Source of the DNA: Floricoccus tropicus
Lineage (GTDB): Bacteria > Bacillota > Bacilli > Lactobacillales > Streptococcaceae
Direction: 5' to 3'
DNA: 64,000 bases
NCBI RefSeq assembly: GCF_001832905.1
Contig: NZ_MKIR01000004.1
Span: 150,970-214,969 of the forward strand
Position numbers and translations under genes: made by a program
In this document: positions 36,274 to 45,878 of the stretch, piece after piece
Layout of the letters: each line of letters opens with the position of its first letter
Numbering within the stretch: the first letter of the stretch is position 1
Notes under the pieces: generated by a model
The model's database searches: none
Seen by the model: only the letters and a program-made list of their open reading frames with translations
Told to the model about the DNA's origin: nothing

Positions 36274-37584
36274 TTATTTTCTCTTTCTTGCAATAATACG
36301 AATTGGAGTACCTTCAAAGACAAATGCCTTACGAATTTGATTCTCAAGGAAACGTTCGTATGAGAAATGTAGTAATTCTTCTTCGTTAACAAATATTACA
36401 AATGTTGGTGGTTTCACAGCAACTTGAGTCGCATAGAAAATCTTTAGGCGACGTCCTTTGTCTGTTGGTGTTGGATTGATTGCAACAGCATCCATGATTA
36501 CATCATTAAGAACGGCACTTGGAATACGCATATTTTGCGCAGCTGAAACATCTTTAATCATATCTGGAAGTTTGTTAAGACGTTGTTTAGTCTTAGCAGA
36601 GACAAATATAATTGGAGCATATGAAAGATATTGGAATTGATCTCTAATATCTGCTTCAAAGTTTTGGAGAGTTTTATTATCTTTTTCAAGTGTGTCCCAC
36701 TTGTTAACTACAATAATTACTCCCTTACCAGCTTCATGAGCAAATCCCGCAATTCGTTTATCATATTCACGAATTCCTTCTTCCGCATTCAATACCATAA
36801 GAACAATGTCACTGCGATCAATTGCACGCATAGCACGCATTACTGAATATTTTTCAGTTGATTCATAAACTTTACCGCTTTTACGCATTCCTGCGGTATC
36901 AATCATTAAATATTCTTGACCTTCTGGATCAACAAAATGAGTATCAATCGCATCTCTTGTAGTTCCTGCAATTGGACTAGCGATTACACGTTCTTCTCCA
37001 AGAATAGCATTGATTAAACTTGATTTACCAACATTTGGACGACCAATAAGTGAGAACTTAATGATATCTGGATTTTCTTCTTCATCATCAACTGGAAGAT
37101 TTTCAACAATTGCGTCAAGAACGTCACCAGTACCAATACCGTGAACGGCTGAAACTGGATAAGGTTCTCCAAGACCAAGACTATAGAAATCATAAATATC
37201 TAATCGACGTTCAGGGTTATCTACCTTGTTTACTACTAGAATTACTGGCTTATCTGTTTTATATAGAATTTGAGCCACGTATTCATCAGCATCTGTAACA
37301 CCACCTTCACCATCAACAACATGGAGGATTACATCAGCCTCATCCATAGCTATTTCAGCCTGAGCTTTAATCTGAGCCATAAATGGTTGATCAGACATTT
37401 CGATACCACCTGTATCAATTAATGAGAATTTTTTATTTAGCCATTCTCCAATTGCATAGATACGGTCACGTGTTACTCCAGGTGTATCTTCAACGATTGA
37501 GATTCTCTCTCCAGCTATACGGTTAAAAATTGTTGATTTTCCAACGTTTGGGCGACCAACTATCGCTACTGTAGGTAATGCCAT
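36274..37584 (-). CDS. der: Ribosome assembly GTPase Der (EngA)
   Basis: Essential 50S assembly factor of 436 residues with two tandem G domains and a C-terminal KH-like domain. G domain 1 has [13 protein letters not shown] and NKVD; G domain 2 has [14 protein letters not shown] and NKWD. The ATG follows GAGGAGG. It lies near dnaI as in many streptococci, although here a nitroreductase gene and a 293-base gap lie between. Confidence 0.97.
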   Translation of the reverse strand: MALPTVAIVGRPNVGKSTIFNRIAGERISIVEDTPGVTRDRIYAIGEWLNKKFSLIDTGGIEMSDQPFMAQIKAQAEIAMDEADVILHVVDGEGGVTDADEYVAQILYKTDKPVILVVNKVDNPERRLDIYDFYSLGLGEPYPVSAVHGIGTGDVLDAIVENLPVDDEEENPDIIKFSLIGRPNVGKSSLINAILGEERVIASPIAGTTRDAIDTHFVDPEGQEYLMIDTAGMRKSGKVYESTEKYSVMRAMRAIDRSDIVLMVLNAEEGIREYDKRIAGFAHEAGKGVIIVVNKWDTLEKDNKTLQNFEADIRDQFQYLSYAPIIFVSAKTKQRLNKLPDMIKDVSAAQNMRIPSAVLNDVIMDAVAINPTPTDKGRRLKIFYATQVAVKPPTFVIFVNEEELLHFSYERFLENQIRKAFVFEGTPIRIIARKRK

Positions 37585-37877
37585 AACATACCCTCCTCTT
37601 TATCTACTTTGCTTATTGAAATGGTGATATTTGGGGTCTTGAAATTCAGAGAAAATAATTTGTTTTTACTAATCTTCACTCGTATCGTTCTTGACCAAAT
37701 CGGATAAGAAAAATTATAAGCATAAAATTATTAAAAACTTTAAATTTAATATCTGAAATATATTTTTTATAATATTGATTGCTTGTGCCCCTATTTTGGC
37801 CTACATAACATCCTCATTCCTTTTAATTACTAAGCCATATCAATGTGTTACTTTTAATTGGCTAAATCTTATATAAT
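37585..37877 (-). other. Gap upstream of der, no gene seen
   Basis: No frame with coding character and no convincing repeat or terminator found. It is AT-rich and must contain the der promoter; several weak -10-like elements are present but none stands out. Confidence 0.5.
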
Positions 37878-38588
37878 TTACATTAATTTTTTATCTTTTA
37901 AATTTTCAAGAGTTGCTGAGTCTTCTGGTTTTCCCCATTGCTCAACTATTCTCTCACTCCATTTATTAAATCTGTGATTTGAATATTCATCTTGAACTTG
38001 ATCATAAGCTTCAATATCAGCCTTAGTATTTTCTTGATACTTTTCATCTGAAACCACTACTTCATATGGTAAACGAGGTTTAACTTCATTTACACGAGAA
38101 GCTTTCCCTAAAGCAATACCAAATACTGGATAAGTATAGTCTGGTAAACCAAGAACTTGAGAAAATTCTTTTGATTTCTCTCTAATTAAGCCTACCATTA
38201 CACCTGAGTATCCTAGACTTTCAGCCGCTAACAAAATATTTTGACCAGCAAGAGCAGCATCTACACTTGAAATAAGTAGATTTTCTACACCTTCTGGATG
38301 AAACTCTTCTTGATACATATTAACAGCTTTTTGAGCACGATTCAAATCTCCAGCCATAACTAAGAATGCTGAACATCCAAGAATTGATTTTTGAGCTTGA
38401 ACATCAAACAAAGCTTGTTTTTGCTCATCACTTTGAACCAGAACGATTGAATATGATTGAAAATTTTTCCATGTTGAAGCAGCTTGACCAGCTTCAATAA
38501 TTTCTTTCAACACATCCGCAGGGATTTTTTCATCTGTAAAATTTCTTACTGACACATGTTTTTTCATTAAATCAATAGTTTCATTCAT
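37878..38588 (-). CDS. NADPH-dependent nitro/flavin reductase (NfsA/Frp type)
   Basis: A 236-residue flavin reductase of the nitroreductase superfamily. SVRNFTDEKIP near the N-terminus binds FMN phosphate, AGQAASTWKNFQSYSIVLV and GYSGVMVGLIREKSKEFSQVLGLPDYTYPVFGIALG are typical of the NfrA/YwcG group. It reduces FMN, quinones or nitro compounds with NADPH. Its start overlaps the dnaI stop by 8 bases, so it is co-translated with the primosome genes, a less usual partner. Confidence 0.88.
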   Translation of the reverse strand: MNETIDLMKKHVSVRNFTDEKIPADVLKEIIEAGQAASTWKNFQSYSIVLVQSDEQKQALFDVQAQKSILGCSAFLVMAGDLNRAQKAVNMYQEEFHPEGVENLLISSVDAALAGQNILLAAESLGYSGVMVGLIREKSKEFSQVLGLPDYTYPVFGIALGKASRVNEVKPRLPYEVVVSDEKYQENTKADIEAYDQVQDEYSNHRFNKWSERIVEQWGKPEDSATLENLKDKKLM

Positions 38589-39483
38589 AACGACGATTTT
38601 CTCCTTCTAAACGTAACTCTTTTGTTAAATAACGTACACGTTCCATAACTCTCTTTGCTGGCCATACTTCATTAGCATTTTTTGTCTCCGCCAAGTGCTT
38701 TTCTAAACCAGCTATATCAAGATTTGATGTGAAAAAGGTTGGTAAATCTTCTTGCATACGGTACTGAAGAATAACCTGCAAGACCTCATCACGAAGCCAA
38801 GAACTTGACTGCTCCGCTCCAATGTCATCTAGCACTAAAACATCCACACCTTTAACGTCATCAATCATTTGTTTGACACCACCATCTGTTTTAATGGAAT
38901 TTCTAACATCAATGGTAAAAGTTGGATAGTGAAGAATCGTTGTACTTACACCTTTTTTAGCTAACTCACGCGCCATTGCAGCCATGATGAAAGATTTTCC
39001 CACACCAAAGTCACCATATATATAGTATCCTTTTGCATGTTTTTTAAAATCTTTGATGAAAGCAGATATAGCCTTGTATGCATCAACGCGTCTAGTATCA
39101 TCAATAGCAACATCAGCCCAATCAATATCCTTAAAACTCTTCGGCAGACCAACAAGCCTAACACGACGACGTTGATTAGCTTCTTTTTGCTGACTTTCAA
39201 GTTCTGGAGTCACCATATAAGAAACGTCCGCATAACCATGATTCATAACTAATACAGGTTCATATCCTTTAGTAGCGTACTTAGGATCATTACCCAGAAA
39301 CTTCTCGTGTTCCTGAATATATTCATAAAACTTTGAATAAGAACGACTAACCTGCTCAGGTGTCATCTTTTGCTCTTGAATAAACTCTTGAATCTTCTTG
39401 TTTCCCATTACAGTAGCAATTAGACGGTCGTACCCTTCTCTCATACCCGGTCTACTGTTCAAAATATCACCGATTTTTTCCAT
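38581..39483 (-). CDS. dnaI: Primosomal protein DnaI (helicase loader)
   Basis: AAA+ helicase loader of 300 residues that places the replicative helicase at oriC and restart sites. N-terminal helicase-interaction domain (about 1-110), then Walker A YGDFGVGKSF and Walker B VLVLDDIGAEQ. A GTG-started frame begins at 39492, but the ATG at 39483 is correctly spaced from AGGTGA and overlaps closely with the dnaB stop. Confidence 0.95.
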   Translation of the reverse strand: MEKIGDILNSRPGMREGYDRLIATVMGNKKIQEFIQEQKMTPEQVSRSYSKFYEYIQEHEKFLGNDPKYATKGYEPVLVMNHGYADVSYMVTPELESQQKEANQRRRVRLVGLPKSFKDIDWADVAIDDTRRVDAYKAISAFIKDFKKHAKGYYIYGDFGVGKSFIMAAMARELAKKGVSTTILHYPTFTIDVRNSIKTDGGVKQMIDDVKGVDVLVLDDIGAEQSSSWLRDEVLQVILQYRMQEDLPTFFTSNLDIAGLEKHLAETKNANEVWPAKRVMERVRYLTKELRLEGENRRYE

Positions 39484-39484
39484 C

Positions 39485-40693
39485 TTAATCACCTACTCCC
39501 TGTATATCCTTCAAAGCTTCCTGTCTTAATTTTTCTAAGGCAAGCATGTCCTGATCAGTTGTCATGTTCTTCGTGGTTTCATTGTGCCACTCTGGAACTT
39601 TAGCACTAGATTTAGTCGAATCAAAACTATTATTTTGTTTATAGTTATTATTTGTTTTTGAATTATTGCTAATTTGATTTTCCTTAAAACTTTCAATTCT
39701 TTTAAGGGCTAGTTCTGCAGAAGATACATTATTTCTCTTCCAGTCATTGGCTACTCTATCAACAAATTTTTCATTCAAACTAGATTGTGCAGTTTGAATT
39801 AATGAGTAGTGAATCAAAATATTTTGAACCTCAGGCTCAACTGCAAGTCTAGTAAGCCTTAATAATATTTCTCTTTCCTGCTTAGTTACAAAGCCACCTT
39901 CTTGAGATTTAAGGCTATTTAAAAATACTTCTGGCTCAACTTCCTTAGCAATCATGATTAATTGCCTTTCATCTGCAGAAAAAGTTGATAAGTCAGGTTT
40001 TTCCTGATCTGGTTTAGTTATTTCAAGAATAATAGCATCAATATTAATTGTATTATTGGCATTAGCTGTTTTTTCAGCAATCTTAAATAAGTCATACCAG
40101 TCAAAATTATATTTATCAGCTAACTCGTAAATTCTAAGAACATCAACTTCTTTATTTGTAAAATCAAGATGCCTTTGTCGCATTATATTCTGGAAACTTG
40201 TCAAATCAAAGCCATCTTTATCTGTCTTATCCTCAGCAATACTTTCTACAGTACCACTAAAATTAATCTTGAAGACATCTGAGAATTTCTTAGAAAGCTT
40301 AGTCTCAAAGGGCTGAACATATTCAGCTATCTTTTCAAAAGCTTGTTCTCCAACTCTACTAAGTAAAAGTCTTGAATAAAATTCGTCAGCTAGAAAATCA
40401 TTTGGATTTTTAGGACTTTTCAGCTCGAGTTGATATGTTTTTCTATCAGTGTAAACATCAAGTAAGCTCATGGCAGTCAATTTATCTAAACAATCGTTAA
40501 AATCAATGATCCCAATATTTAAGTGATTTAAAACATCTGAAACGCGTACGGAATCAGATGTCGTCAAATATTGATAAAGAGCGACTGCATCTCGCCCAAT
40601 AATTGGTAGATAAAAGCTCATTAAAACATCAGCTGACCAAGCTAATCTATTTTTATTTATAAAATTAATTTGATCTGCAGGTCTAATTTGCAT
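39485..40693 (-). CDS. dnaB: Replication initiation/membrane attachment protein DnaB
   Basis: A 402-residue Firmicute DnaB (not the helicase) of the DnaB/DnaD family that works with DnaD and DnaI in helicase loading. Winged-helix N-terminal half with LMSFYLPIIGRDAVALYQYL, and a C-terminal DDBH2-like region (about 300-345). A Ser/Asn-rich linker near residue 345-370 precedes the end. Middle gene of nrdR-dnaB-dnaI. Confidence 0.9.
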   Translation of the reverse strand: MQIRPADQINFINKNRLAWSADVLMSFYLPIIGRDAVALYQYLTTSDSVRVSDVLNHLNIGIIDFNDCLDKLTAMSLLDVYTDRKTYQLELKSPKNPNDFLADEFYSRLLLSRVGEQAFEKIAEYVQPFETKLSKKFSDVFKINFSGTVESIAEDKTDKDGFDLTSFQNIMRQRHLDFTNKEVDVLRIYELADKYNFDWYDLFKIAEKTANANNTINIDAIILEITKPDQEKPDLSTFSADERQLIMIAKEVEPEVFLNSLKSQEGGFVTKQEREILLRLTRLAVEPEVQNILIHYSLIQTAQSSLNEKFVDRVANDWKRNNVSSAELALKRIESFKENQISNNSKTNNNYKQNNSFDSTKSSAKVPEWHNETTKNMTTDQDMLALEKLRQEALKDIQGVGD

Positions 40694-40746
40694 GATATCT
40701 CCTTATCTTTTCTTATAATCTATTAAATAAACAAGTAGGTAAAAAA

Positions 40747-41217
40747 TTATTTTTCTGGATCAATTCCTCTATTTGTTATATTTCTTAATAATTCTTCTAA
40801 TTCACTTACATCTTTAAAGCTACGGTAGACACTTGCAAACCTAACATAAGTAATTTCATCAAGTTCAGCAAGCTCTTCCATGACAAATCCACCAATAACA
40901 TCCGCTTTGACTTCATTTTCACCTAGAGCTCTTACCTTTTGTTCAACTCGTTCAACAGTTCTCTCCATATCTTCTATGGATACAGGACGTTTTTGAGCAC
41001 TACGGATAATTCCATTAAGAATCTTATCGCGGTTAAAGACTTCACGACTTTCATCTTTTTTAATAACAAGAAGGGGCATTTCTTCAATGCGCTCAAAAGT
41101 TGTAAATCGGTTACCACAGTTTTCACATTCACGACGACGACGAATTGCTCGACCATCTTCTGCCTGTCTTGAATCCACTACTTTTGAACTTTCATTTTGA
41201 CACTTTGGACAACGCAT
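40747..41217 (-). CDS. nrdR: Transcriptional repressor NrdR
   Basis: A 156-residue repressor of ribonucleotide reductase genes. Zinc ribbon MRCPKCQ...CENCG (residues 3-34) and an ATP-cone domain (about 46-136, [17 protein letters not shown]). It heads the nrdR-dnaB-dnaI operon, a conserved order in streptococci. Upstream lies a repeat-filled spacer. Confidence 0.96.
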   Translation of the reverse strand: MRCPKCQNESSKVVDSRQAEDGRAIRRRRECENCGNRFTTFERIEEMPLLVIKKDESREVFNRDKILNGIIRSAQKRPVSIEDMERTVERVEQKVRALGENEVKADVIGGFVMEELAELDEITYVRFASVYRSFKDVSELEELLRNITNRGIDPEK

Positions 41218-41564
41218 ATTAAATCCTTTTTACGTGTTAGACACAACCTTTTCTTTATTTTTTTCGGTACTTAACTACTCAAATGTTGAACAGTCATATT
41301 GCGATTAAAACAAGCAAATTTATTTGCTAATGTTTTATCGACATTGAAGCTACCAGCGGAATAGCACCTTTTTTTATCGGGCTTATCCTCCTAAGATTTC
41401 TTCAACTACTCATCTCACAGCTTTAAACTTCGTTTAAAGTTAATAAACTGCAAGATTCGTTGTTTAGAAATCTTTAACAGTCGGTTAAGCACCTTTTTAT
41501 TATTGGGCTAATATTCCTAGCTTTCTTACCTACGAAAGCTGAACAGTCATACTAGCACCTTTTT
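41218..41564 (-). repeat. Repeat-filled spacer between trmB and nrdR
   Basis: 347 bases without a gene. On the minus strand the blocks AAAGGTGCT (three copies) and TGACTGTTCA (two full and one partial copy) recur, and a hairpin with the same flanks as the 18.6 and 22.6 kb repeats lies at 41302-41340 (GTCGATAAAACA...TGTTTTAATCGCAA, inner stem AGCAAAT with ATTTGCT). A further hairpin TTTAAACTTCGTTTAAA lies near 41424-41440. Confidence 0.7.
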
Positions 41565-42203
41565 TCACTTATATTGTGCTTCTACTCGATATATTACTTG
41601 ACCTTTTGATGAGAATTTTTCTTCATACTCGGTCATTACATTATCTGGGAAGTCTGTTGCATGTAAATCCAGCCAAACTTGCTTGATTATCATTCCATAT
41701 TGACTCATTGAAGCTAGACTATATTCAAATAATCCTCGATTGTCAGTTTTAAAGTGGATTTCTCCTTTATCGACAAGGATTTGTTCAAAAGTTTTTAAGA
41801 ATGATTTATAGGTAAGTCTTCTTTTCTCATGACGTGTTTTGGGCCAAGGATCTGAAAAGTTTAAATATAGAAGATCAATTTCTTCATCAGCAAAATAGTC
41901 TGTTAAATCACTTCCGTCTACATGAAGCAATTGTACATTTGGAAGCTCTGCCTCGATTACCTTATCAAGAGCATAACTTAAAACACTAAGTTGCATATCA
42001 ATTCCAATGTAATTAATATCTGGGTTTAAGGCTGCCATTCCAGTTACAAATGCACCTTTACCACTTCCTACTTCAATATGAATAGGATTATCATTTCCAA
42101 ATTTTTCATGCCAACGTCCTTTGTATTCTTTTGGATTTGACACTACAAATTGGGGATTATTTTCAATGTATTCTGCACTACCTTTGCGGTTGCGTACTCG
42201 CAT
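41565..42203 (-). CDS. trmB: tRNA (guanine-N7)-methyltransferase
   Basis: A 212-residue SAM-dependent enzyme that makes m7G46 in t[12 protein letters not shown] binds SAM near residue 42, and the family motif [17 protein letters not shown] lies near 115. It follows ccrZ by 17 bases, the standard streptococcal pair. Confidence 0.96.
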   Translation of the reverse strand: MRVRNRKGSAEYIENNPQFVVSNPKEYKGRWHEKFGNDNPIHIEVGSGKGAFVTGMAALNPDINYIGIDMQLSVLSYALDKVIEAELPNVQLLHVDGSDLTDYFADEEIDLLYLNFSDPWPKTRHEKRRLTYKSFLKTFEQILVDKGEIHFKTDNRGLFEYSLASMSQYGMIIKQVWLDLHATDFPDNVMTEYEEKFSSKGQVIYRVEAQYK

Positions 42204-42220
42204 TATTCATTTCCTCTTAA

Positions 42221-43009
42221 CTAAATATTCTCAAAGGCTTCACAAAATTTTCTCAAGCCATAAATTTCTCGGTTGACCCTATAGATATCATCTTCCTTAA
42301 AATATAAGGCAATCTGACGGAAGAATGAAAGTTGACCATACCACAAAATACTCTTTAAAAGTTCAGGTCGCAATTTGTATCCTGAATATACAAGCCATGT
42401 GTTCCAATTTCTTGGATCAATATAATGTGACAAAATATGCGACACATCCACTAATGGATCCGCAAGCATTGCCGTTTCCCAGTCAACTAGATAAATCTTC
42501 TGTGTATTTGAACGAATCCAATTCTTATGATTTACATCACCATGTACAACTACACTTTCTCGCACATCAAAAGGCGGAATATCATCCCTCATTTTGTCAA
42601 AGATATTCTTTAAGAATGAATTTTTTTCTATATTTTCATGGCTATCTTGATAACAATCATTTAATAGTTCCGTAGGTCCAAAAGCCAGGTTTCCCATCTT
42701 CATAAAAGTATCCACTAAGTTTCTACTTCTATGTAATTTACCAAGGACTATATTAATCTGATTATCTGTCATCTCAGCAGATGTTAAAACTCCACCGTTT
42801 ATCCACTCTTGAGCACTTAGCGTGTCACCAGTTCGGGTACGGCGACTCCATAAAAGCTTAGGCGCAATTTCTTCCCTTGCAACTGCTGCCAAAAGAGGTG
42901 TAGCATTTCGTTTTATGAAGGCCTGTTGAGATCCAAGAGTGCCGTAAAAAGTATTACCAGTTGATCCTTTAACAGGAGTTAACTGCCAATTTTCATCAGA
43001 TTGTAACAT
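42221..43009 (-). CDS. ccrZ: Cell-cycle regulator CcrZ (choline/aminoglycoside kinase fold)
   Basis: A 262-residue kinase-fold protein. HGDVNHKNWI (catalytic loop) and VDWETAMLADPLVDVSHIL (metal loop) match CcrZ/YtmP, which in pneumococcus links division with DnaA-driven replication initiation and phosphorylates ribose-type nucleosides. The position between ecsB and trmB supports this over a drug kinase. The only Shine-Dalgarno (AGGA) is weak and distant. Confidence 0.88.
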   Translation of the reverse strand: MLQSDENWQLTPVKGSTGNTFYGTLGSQQAFIKRNATPLLAAVAREEIAPKLLWSRRTRTGDTLSAQEWINGGVLTSAEMTDNQINIVLGKLHRSRNLVDTFMKMGNLAFGPTELLNDCYQDSHENIEKNSFLKNIFDKMRDDIPPFDVRESVVVHGDVNHKNWIRSNTQKIYLVDWETAMLADPLVDVSHILSHYIDPRNWNTWLVYSGYKLRPELLKSILWYGQLSFFRQIALYFKEDDIYRVNREIYGLRKFCEAFENI

Positions 43010-43094
43010 ACAAAAAACTTCCTAGATTCTCATGATATCGGTTAATTAGTCTAAAATCAACCTAGTTCCTATTATTGTACCGTTTTAGGATCTT

Positions 43095-44132
43095 TCAGTC
43101 AACCTTGCGACTTGTGTAAAACAACAATACAGCAAGTGTTCCAATTAAAATTAAAGGAACAAAGATTATTTTTTCAAATGTAAAGAGGGCAACTATTGTT
43201 TGCACAAGTGCTAAAAGAGTCATCGAGACCATCAGTAATTGCTTAAGACTTGTACTCTTCTCTTCTTTTGAAATTGGATAAATCCTATTTAATACTTGAT
43301 AGTCATATGACTTCTTGATGGGTATTAATTGAAATAATAGGATGAAATTTATAAATAAAACTCCAACCAATGAAATAATAGGTGATGATACTGCAAATAG
43401 TAAGATAATTGACAGGATTCCAAGTCTCATATAAAGCCCAAAATAGTCTCCTGTACGAAGAAAATGACGAGCGAAAAGATATAGATAGGTATTCCTATGT
43501 TCTTTTTTAATAACGTTCAATAACTCATCAAAGACTTTTCTTCTTTTAACAACAGGTTTAATCCCTGGAACATCAACAAATTGGCTATAAATTTTCAAAA
43601 TATTGGTTTGACGTTTTTTCTCATCATCAATAGCTTTATCCCAGTTAAGTAAATTATTTTTAACATAAGAATTAGATTTTTGTATTAATAAAACATATTT
43701 TATAGAAGCTAAAATAATTACCTGGATAATAGGTAGCCAGAGTCCAGCCATAAAAGATTTTGCTGATATTGGATAAAGAATTAAGGCCGTTACAAAAAAT
43801 AAAATCACTGGAAATGTCATAGACTTTTGTACTGAAGATCTGATATGTTGTTTAACCTCTTCTTCTTTTGGTAAAAGAAATTGTTTGTCAGCTTCTTCAA
43901 TAAATGTTGCTAGATTTCCAAATATAAGAGTCACTAAGGAAATAAGTACAACTATAATCTTACCCCAGAACCAATTTTCTGGAATAGTTCTGACGAATTG
44001 TGCATATTGGACCATTAGAAAACCCATCATCAAAAAGAGAAGTATTACAAAATGATCATTGAAGACATAGCGGAGATATTTACTATTTTGCTTGTAAAAA
44101 TCTTGCCTTCTTTTCGAAAAGAGTTTATGCAT
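43095..44132 (-). CDS. ecsB: ABC transporter permease EcsB
   Basis: A 345-residue membrane subunit with about eight hydrophobic segments (pairs near 25-65, 110-155, 225-265, 300-340). In Bacillus and streptococci Ecs affects secretion, site-2 protease activity and biofilm. The frame could start GTG at 44141, but ATG 44132 (MHKLFSKRRQDF) is well spaced from AAGGTG and overlaps the ecsA stop by eight bases. Confidence 0.9.
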   Translation of the reverse strand: MHKLFSKRRQDFYKQNSKYLRYVFNDHFVILLFLMMGFLMVQYAQFVRTIPENWFWGKIIVVLISLVTLIFGNLATFIEEADKQFLLPKEEEVKQHIRSSVQKSMTFPVILFFVTALILYPISAKSFMAGLWLPIIQVIILASIKYVLLIQKSNSYVKNNLLNWDKAIDDEKKRQTNILKIYSQFVDVPGIKPVVKRRKVFDELLNVIKKEHRNTYLYLFARHFLRTGDYFGLYMRLGILSIILLFAVSSPIISLVGVLFINFILLFQLIPIKKSYDYQVLNRIYPISKEEKSTSLKQLLMVSMTLLALVQTIVALFTFEKIIFVPLILIGTLAVLLFYTSRKVD

Positions 44133-44862
44133 GGGCAACACCTTTCGTCAAGGCAATATAAATATCATCAAGACTGGCATTTGGCATCTTGAATTTTTCT
44201 CGTAAATCTTCAATTGTTCCATCTCCAACTACTGTTCCATCATGCAAGACAATGAATTTATCACAGAATTTTTCAGCTGTTGAAAGAATATGAGTACTCA
44301 TAAGGATTGATGCACCTTGAGTTTTCATTTCAATCATTAAATCAATCAAATCTTGAATTGCTAGTGGATCTAAGCCTAAGAACGGTTCATCAATAATGTA
44401 AAGGTTTGGATTAGTTAAAAATGCACAAATAATCATAACTTTCTGTTTCATACCTTTTGAAAAGTTTGTCGGAAACCAGTCAAGTTTGTCTGCTAAGCGA
44501 AATGTTTCCAAAAGTTTATTTGCGCGTTCAAAAGCTTGTTCCATTGGGATATCATAGGCCATCGCAGTTACTTCAATATGTTCTTTAAGAGTTAGTTCTT
44601 CATATAATGAAGGTGTTTCAGGAATAAAGCCTATTTGCTTGCGATATGAATCTACACCATCTGTAATTTTTTTATCATTTATTTTAATTTCACCTGAGTA
44701 TGGTGTTAGAAGTCCGATAATTTCTTGTATAGTTGTTGATTTACCTGCACCATTTAACCCTATTAGTCCGACTAATTGTCCATTATCTATATTAAAGTTA
44801 ACATCTTTTAGAACTTGTGAACCAAAGTATCCACCAGATAAATTTTTTACTTCTAAAGTCAT
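44125..44862 (-). CDS. ecsA: ABC transporter ATPase EcsA
   Basis: A 245-residue ATPase: Walker A GLNGAGKST (about 37), signature FSKGMKQKV (a known EcsA deviation from LSGGQ), Walker B LYIIDEPFLGLDP, and STHILS switch His. Partner of EcsB directly downstream. It is divergent from hit, as in pneumococcus. Confidence 0.95.
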   Translation of the reverse strand: MTLEVKNLSGGYFGSQVLKDVNFNIDNGQLVGLIGLNGAGKSTTIQEIIGLLTPYSGEIKINDKKITDGVDSYRKQIGFIPETPSLYEELTLKEHIEVTAMAYDIPMEQAFERANKLLETFRLADKLDWFPTNFSKGMKQKVMIICAFLTNPNLYIIDEPFLGLDPLAIQDLIDLMIEMKTQGASILMSTHILSTAEKFCDKFIVLHDGTVVGDGTIEDLREKFKMPNASLDDIYIALTKGVAHA

Positions 44863-45044
44863 AGTTTCTCCGTTTTTATTATTATAATGCCTAGAAAATC
44901 TGGGCCATGTATGGTTAAGTTGTAATTTATTGTTTAAGAATCTTTTTGTTAATTTTTCAGTACTGAATAGCTCTTTTTTCTTTACAAGACTTATTGTTAA
45001 GCTTTTGCTATAATATAATTATAACAAATTCTGGGAGAAAATTT

Positions 45045-45449
45045 ATGAACGACTGTATTTTCTGTAAAATTGTTGCTGGTGAAATTCCTTCATACAAAGT
45101 ATATGAAGACTATGACGTGCTTGCATTTTTAGATATAACTCAAACTACACCTGGACATACTTTAGTTGTTCCTAAAGAGCATAGTAAAAATGTTCTTGCA
45201 ATGACTGAAGAACAAGCAAAAACTTTGTTCGCTAAGGTTCCTGCTATTGCGCGTGCAGTAAAGGAAAAGACTGGTGCTACAGGTATGAATATTTTACAAA
45301 ATAATGAAGAAATTGCTGGGCAAACTGTTTTCCACACTCATGTCCACTTAATTCCTCGTTATGATACTGCTGATGGTCTTAAGATTGAATTTACTAACAA
45401 TATGGACAAATTTGATTTAGCTGAACTAGCTGAAAAAATCCGTTTCTAA
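45045..45449 (+). CDS. hit: HIT-family nucleotide hydrolase
   Basis: A 134-residue histidine-triad protein with N-terminal zinc-type CIFC, and the triad FHTHVHLIPR near residue 98. It hydrolyses nucleoside phosphoramidates or dinucleotides. The frame opens 17 codons earlier, but GGGAG precedes the ATG at 45045 and the family begins MNDCIFC. An extended -10 (TGCTATAAT) lies about 30 bases upstream. Divergent from ecsAB, and followed 18 bases later by a small coiled-coil gene. Confidence 0.95.
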   Translation: MNDCIFCKIVAGEIPSYKVYEDYDVLAFLDITQTTPGHTLVVPKEHSKNVLAMTEEQAKTLFAKVPAIARAVKEKTGATGMNILQNNEEIAGQTVFHTHVHLIPRYDTADGLKIEFTNNMDKFDLAELAEKIRF

Positions 45450-45467
45450 GACATTAAGGAGGATTTT

Positions 45468-45746
45468 ATGTTTGAAGGTATTAAAAAATATTTCGTTGGT
45501 ATTGGGCAAGATTTAAAGGCTCAAGCTACTAACATCAAGGATTTATGGGATGGTGCACACGATATTAGTGACGATAAGAAAAAACTTGATCACCAACTAG
45601 TAGATGTTAAAGTCGCTATGACTCAACTTGATAGATCATATAAAGAGTACCGTCTGCAGGTTGATCCACGTCTTGATGAAATGAAAAAAATTACCAATCG
45701 AATGAAAGAAACATTTGATAATTCACCATTTGGTGGTAAAAAATAA
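45468..45746 (+). CDS. Small coiled-coil protein next to hit
   Basis: A 92-residue hydrophilic protein with no membrane segment. Residues 38-85 have the heptad character of a coiled coil. Similar short genes follow hit in streptococci, where the function is unknown. AAGGAGG lies before the ATG and 18 bases separate it from hit, so they form an operon ended by a terminator. Confidence 0.75.
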   Translation: MFEGIKKYFVGIGQDLKAQATNIKDLWDGAHDISDDKKKLDHQLVDVKVAMTQLDRSYKEYRLQVDPRLDEMKKITNRMKETFDNSPFGGKK

Positions 45747-45761
45747 TCTTAGTTTTTCTAT

Positions 45762-45806
45762 AAATGAATTAAACTTAAAAGTACCAAGTTTAATTCATTT
45801 TTTGTT
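45762..45806 (+). terminator. Terminator of the hit operon
   Basis: Stem AAATGAATTAAACTT with AAGTTTAATTCATTT, followed by six T. Confidence 0.9.
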
Positions 45807-45828
45807 GTTTATTTTTTTAAACTTTTTA

Positions 45829-45855
45829 TGAAACTTTCTAGGTCTTATTTCCGTC
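45829..45855 (+). promoter_or_regulatory. ECF-type promoter of the sigma factor operon
   Basis: TGAAAC (45829-45834), 17-base spacer, CGTC (45852-45855). This has the form of ECF promoters in Firmicutes (TGAAAC/CGT type), unlike the TTGACA/TATAAT promoters elsewhere in the window, and lies 24 bases before the sigma gene start. It suggests that the sigma factor transcribes its own operon. Confidence 0.65.
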
Positions 45856-45878
45856 TAATATATAGTAAGGAGAATAGT

